A stretch of 28,816 nucleotides of DNA from a virus: positions 1 to 28,816 of the IMG/VR virus record IMGVR_UViG_3300030389_000512. One strand, given 5' to 3'. Numbering within the stretch: the first letter of the stretch is position 1; each line of letters starts with the position of its first letter. The notes below the pieces were generated by a model. That model was not told the DNA's origin. It saw only the letters and a program-made list of their open reading frames with translations, and did no database searches. Made by a program: the position numbers and the translations under genes. This document shows, piece after piece, positions 28,754-28,816 of this stretch.

Positions 28754-28816
28754 TCGTGCTATCTATAATCTCTATGGTCAGAGGCTCTAGATTCTCGTGT
28801 TGTATCTCTTGCCTAT
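28716..28816 (-). CDS. terS: 3' end of terS (right-hand copy)
   Basis: Continues the gene that runs off the left edge: the same codons as positions 100-1 followed by the stop TAG at 28718-28716. The one mismatch (28815) would change Glu to Asp and is probably an end error. It overlaps the terL start. Confidence 0.8.
   Translation of the reverse strand, partial: RQEIQHENLEPLTIEIIDSTSEDEQGIQTPSE
28717..28816. repeat. Right copy of 100-bp terminal direct repeat
   Basis: Matches positions 1-100 with a single difference at 28815. Removing one copy leaves a circle of 28,716 bp. Confidence 0.95.

Noticed and set aside
1-28816. Lysogeny genes, tRNAs, CRISPR arrays, insertion sequences
   Set aside because: No integrase, repressor, cloverleaf, repeat-spacer pattern or transposase was seen when reading both strands and the encoded proteins.

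Overview
The window looks like one complete genome of a small tailed phage (siphovirus-like) of Bacteroidota, most likely of a flavobacterium. The first 100 bases recur as the last 100 bases with one mismatch. The sequence therefore closes into a circle of about 28,716 bp, and the terminase small subunit gene reads straight through the joint. The host call rests on AT-rich DNA, a signal peptide ending in Ala-Gln, starts that lack a clear Shine-Dalgarno, TAnnTTTG-like promoter elements, and tail and head proteins of types I know from Bacteroidota phages. No integrase, repressor, tRNA or CRISPR array was seen, so a virulent lifestyle is likely but not proven. All supported genes lie on the minus strand and are read from high to low coordinates, with many ATGA or 1-17 nt overlaps.

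Layout in the direction of transcription. Packaging: terS (through the joint) and terL (28753-27599). Tail: a frameshifted conserved gene (27595-26865), a tail completion candidate, an HK97 gp10-like protein, two large tail-tip candidates and the tape measure (down to 20572). Head: XkdF-like prohead protease with extra C-terminal domains, a helical protein, scaffold, major capsid protein, a tail-tube candidate, portal with a C-terminal extension, and a connector (down to 13637). Host recognition and lysis: a fibre candidate, M15 endolysin, a membrane protein, a thioredoxin-fold protein without CxxC, a predicted outer-membrane barrel, a two-TM holin candidate, a unimolecular spanin candidate, then RusA (down to 8966).

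Next comes a 58-aa gene with its own promoter candidate and a terminator on each side (8625-8801). The early or replication region follows: an SSB-like protein, a DnaB-type helicase core, HNH nuclease, a DnaA-domain-IV-like protein, an orphan C5 cytosine methyltransferase, small hypotheticals, a sigma-factor-like protein, two PD-(D/E)XK nucleases (one RecE-like) and a PP-loop (PAPS-reductase-like) ATPase. Transcription then returns to terS. A simple model is that host RNA polymerase starts the replication region near 8.5 kb and the phage sigma-like protein at its end drives the structural genes.

The most unusual observations are these. (1) All 18 GATC sites I found have TT directly before or AA directly after, while I found no CATG and no GGCC. 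(2) The gene after terL needs a -1 shift at a run of ten T to give its real C-terminus, which ends in an ATGA overlap with the next gene. (3) A single-gene spanin candidate, a secreted thioredoxin-fold protein and an outer-membrane barrel share one lysis cassette. (4) The small gene at 8625-8801 is transcriptionally isolated. (5) Terminators follow the capsid and tail-tube genes one by one. Eleven short genes were found by translating the gaps directly.
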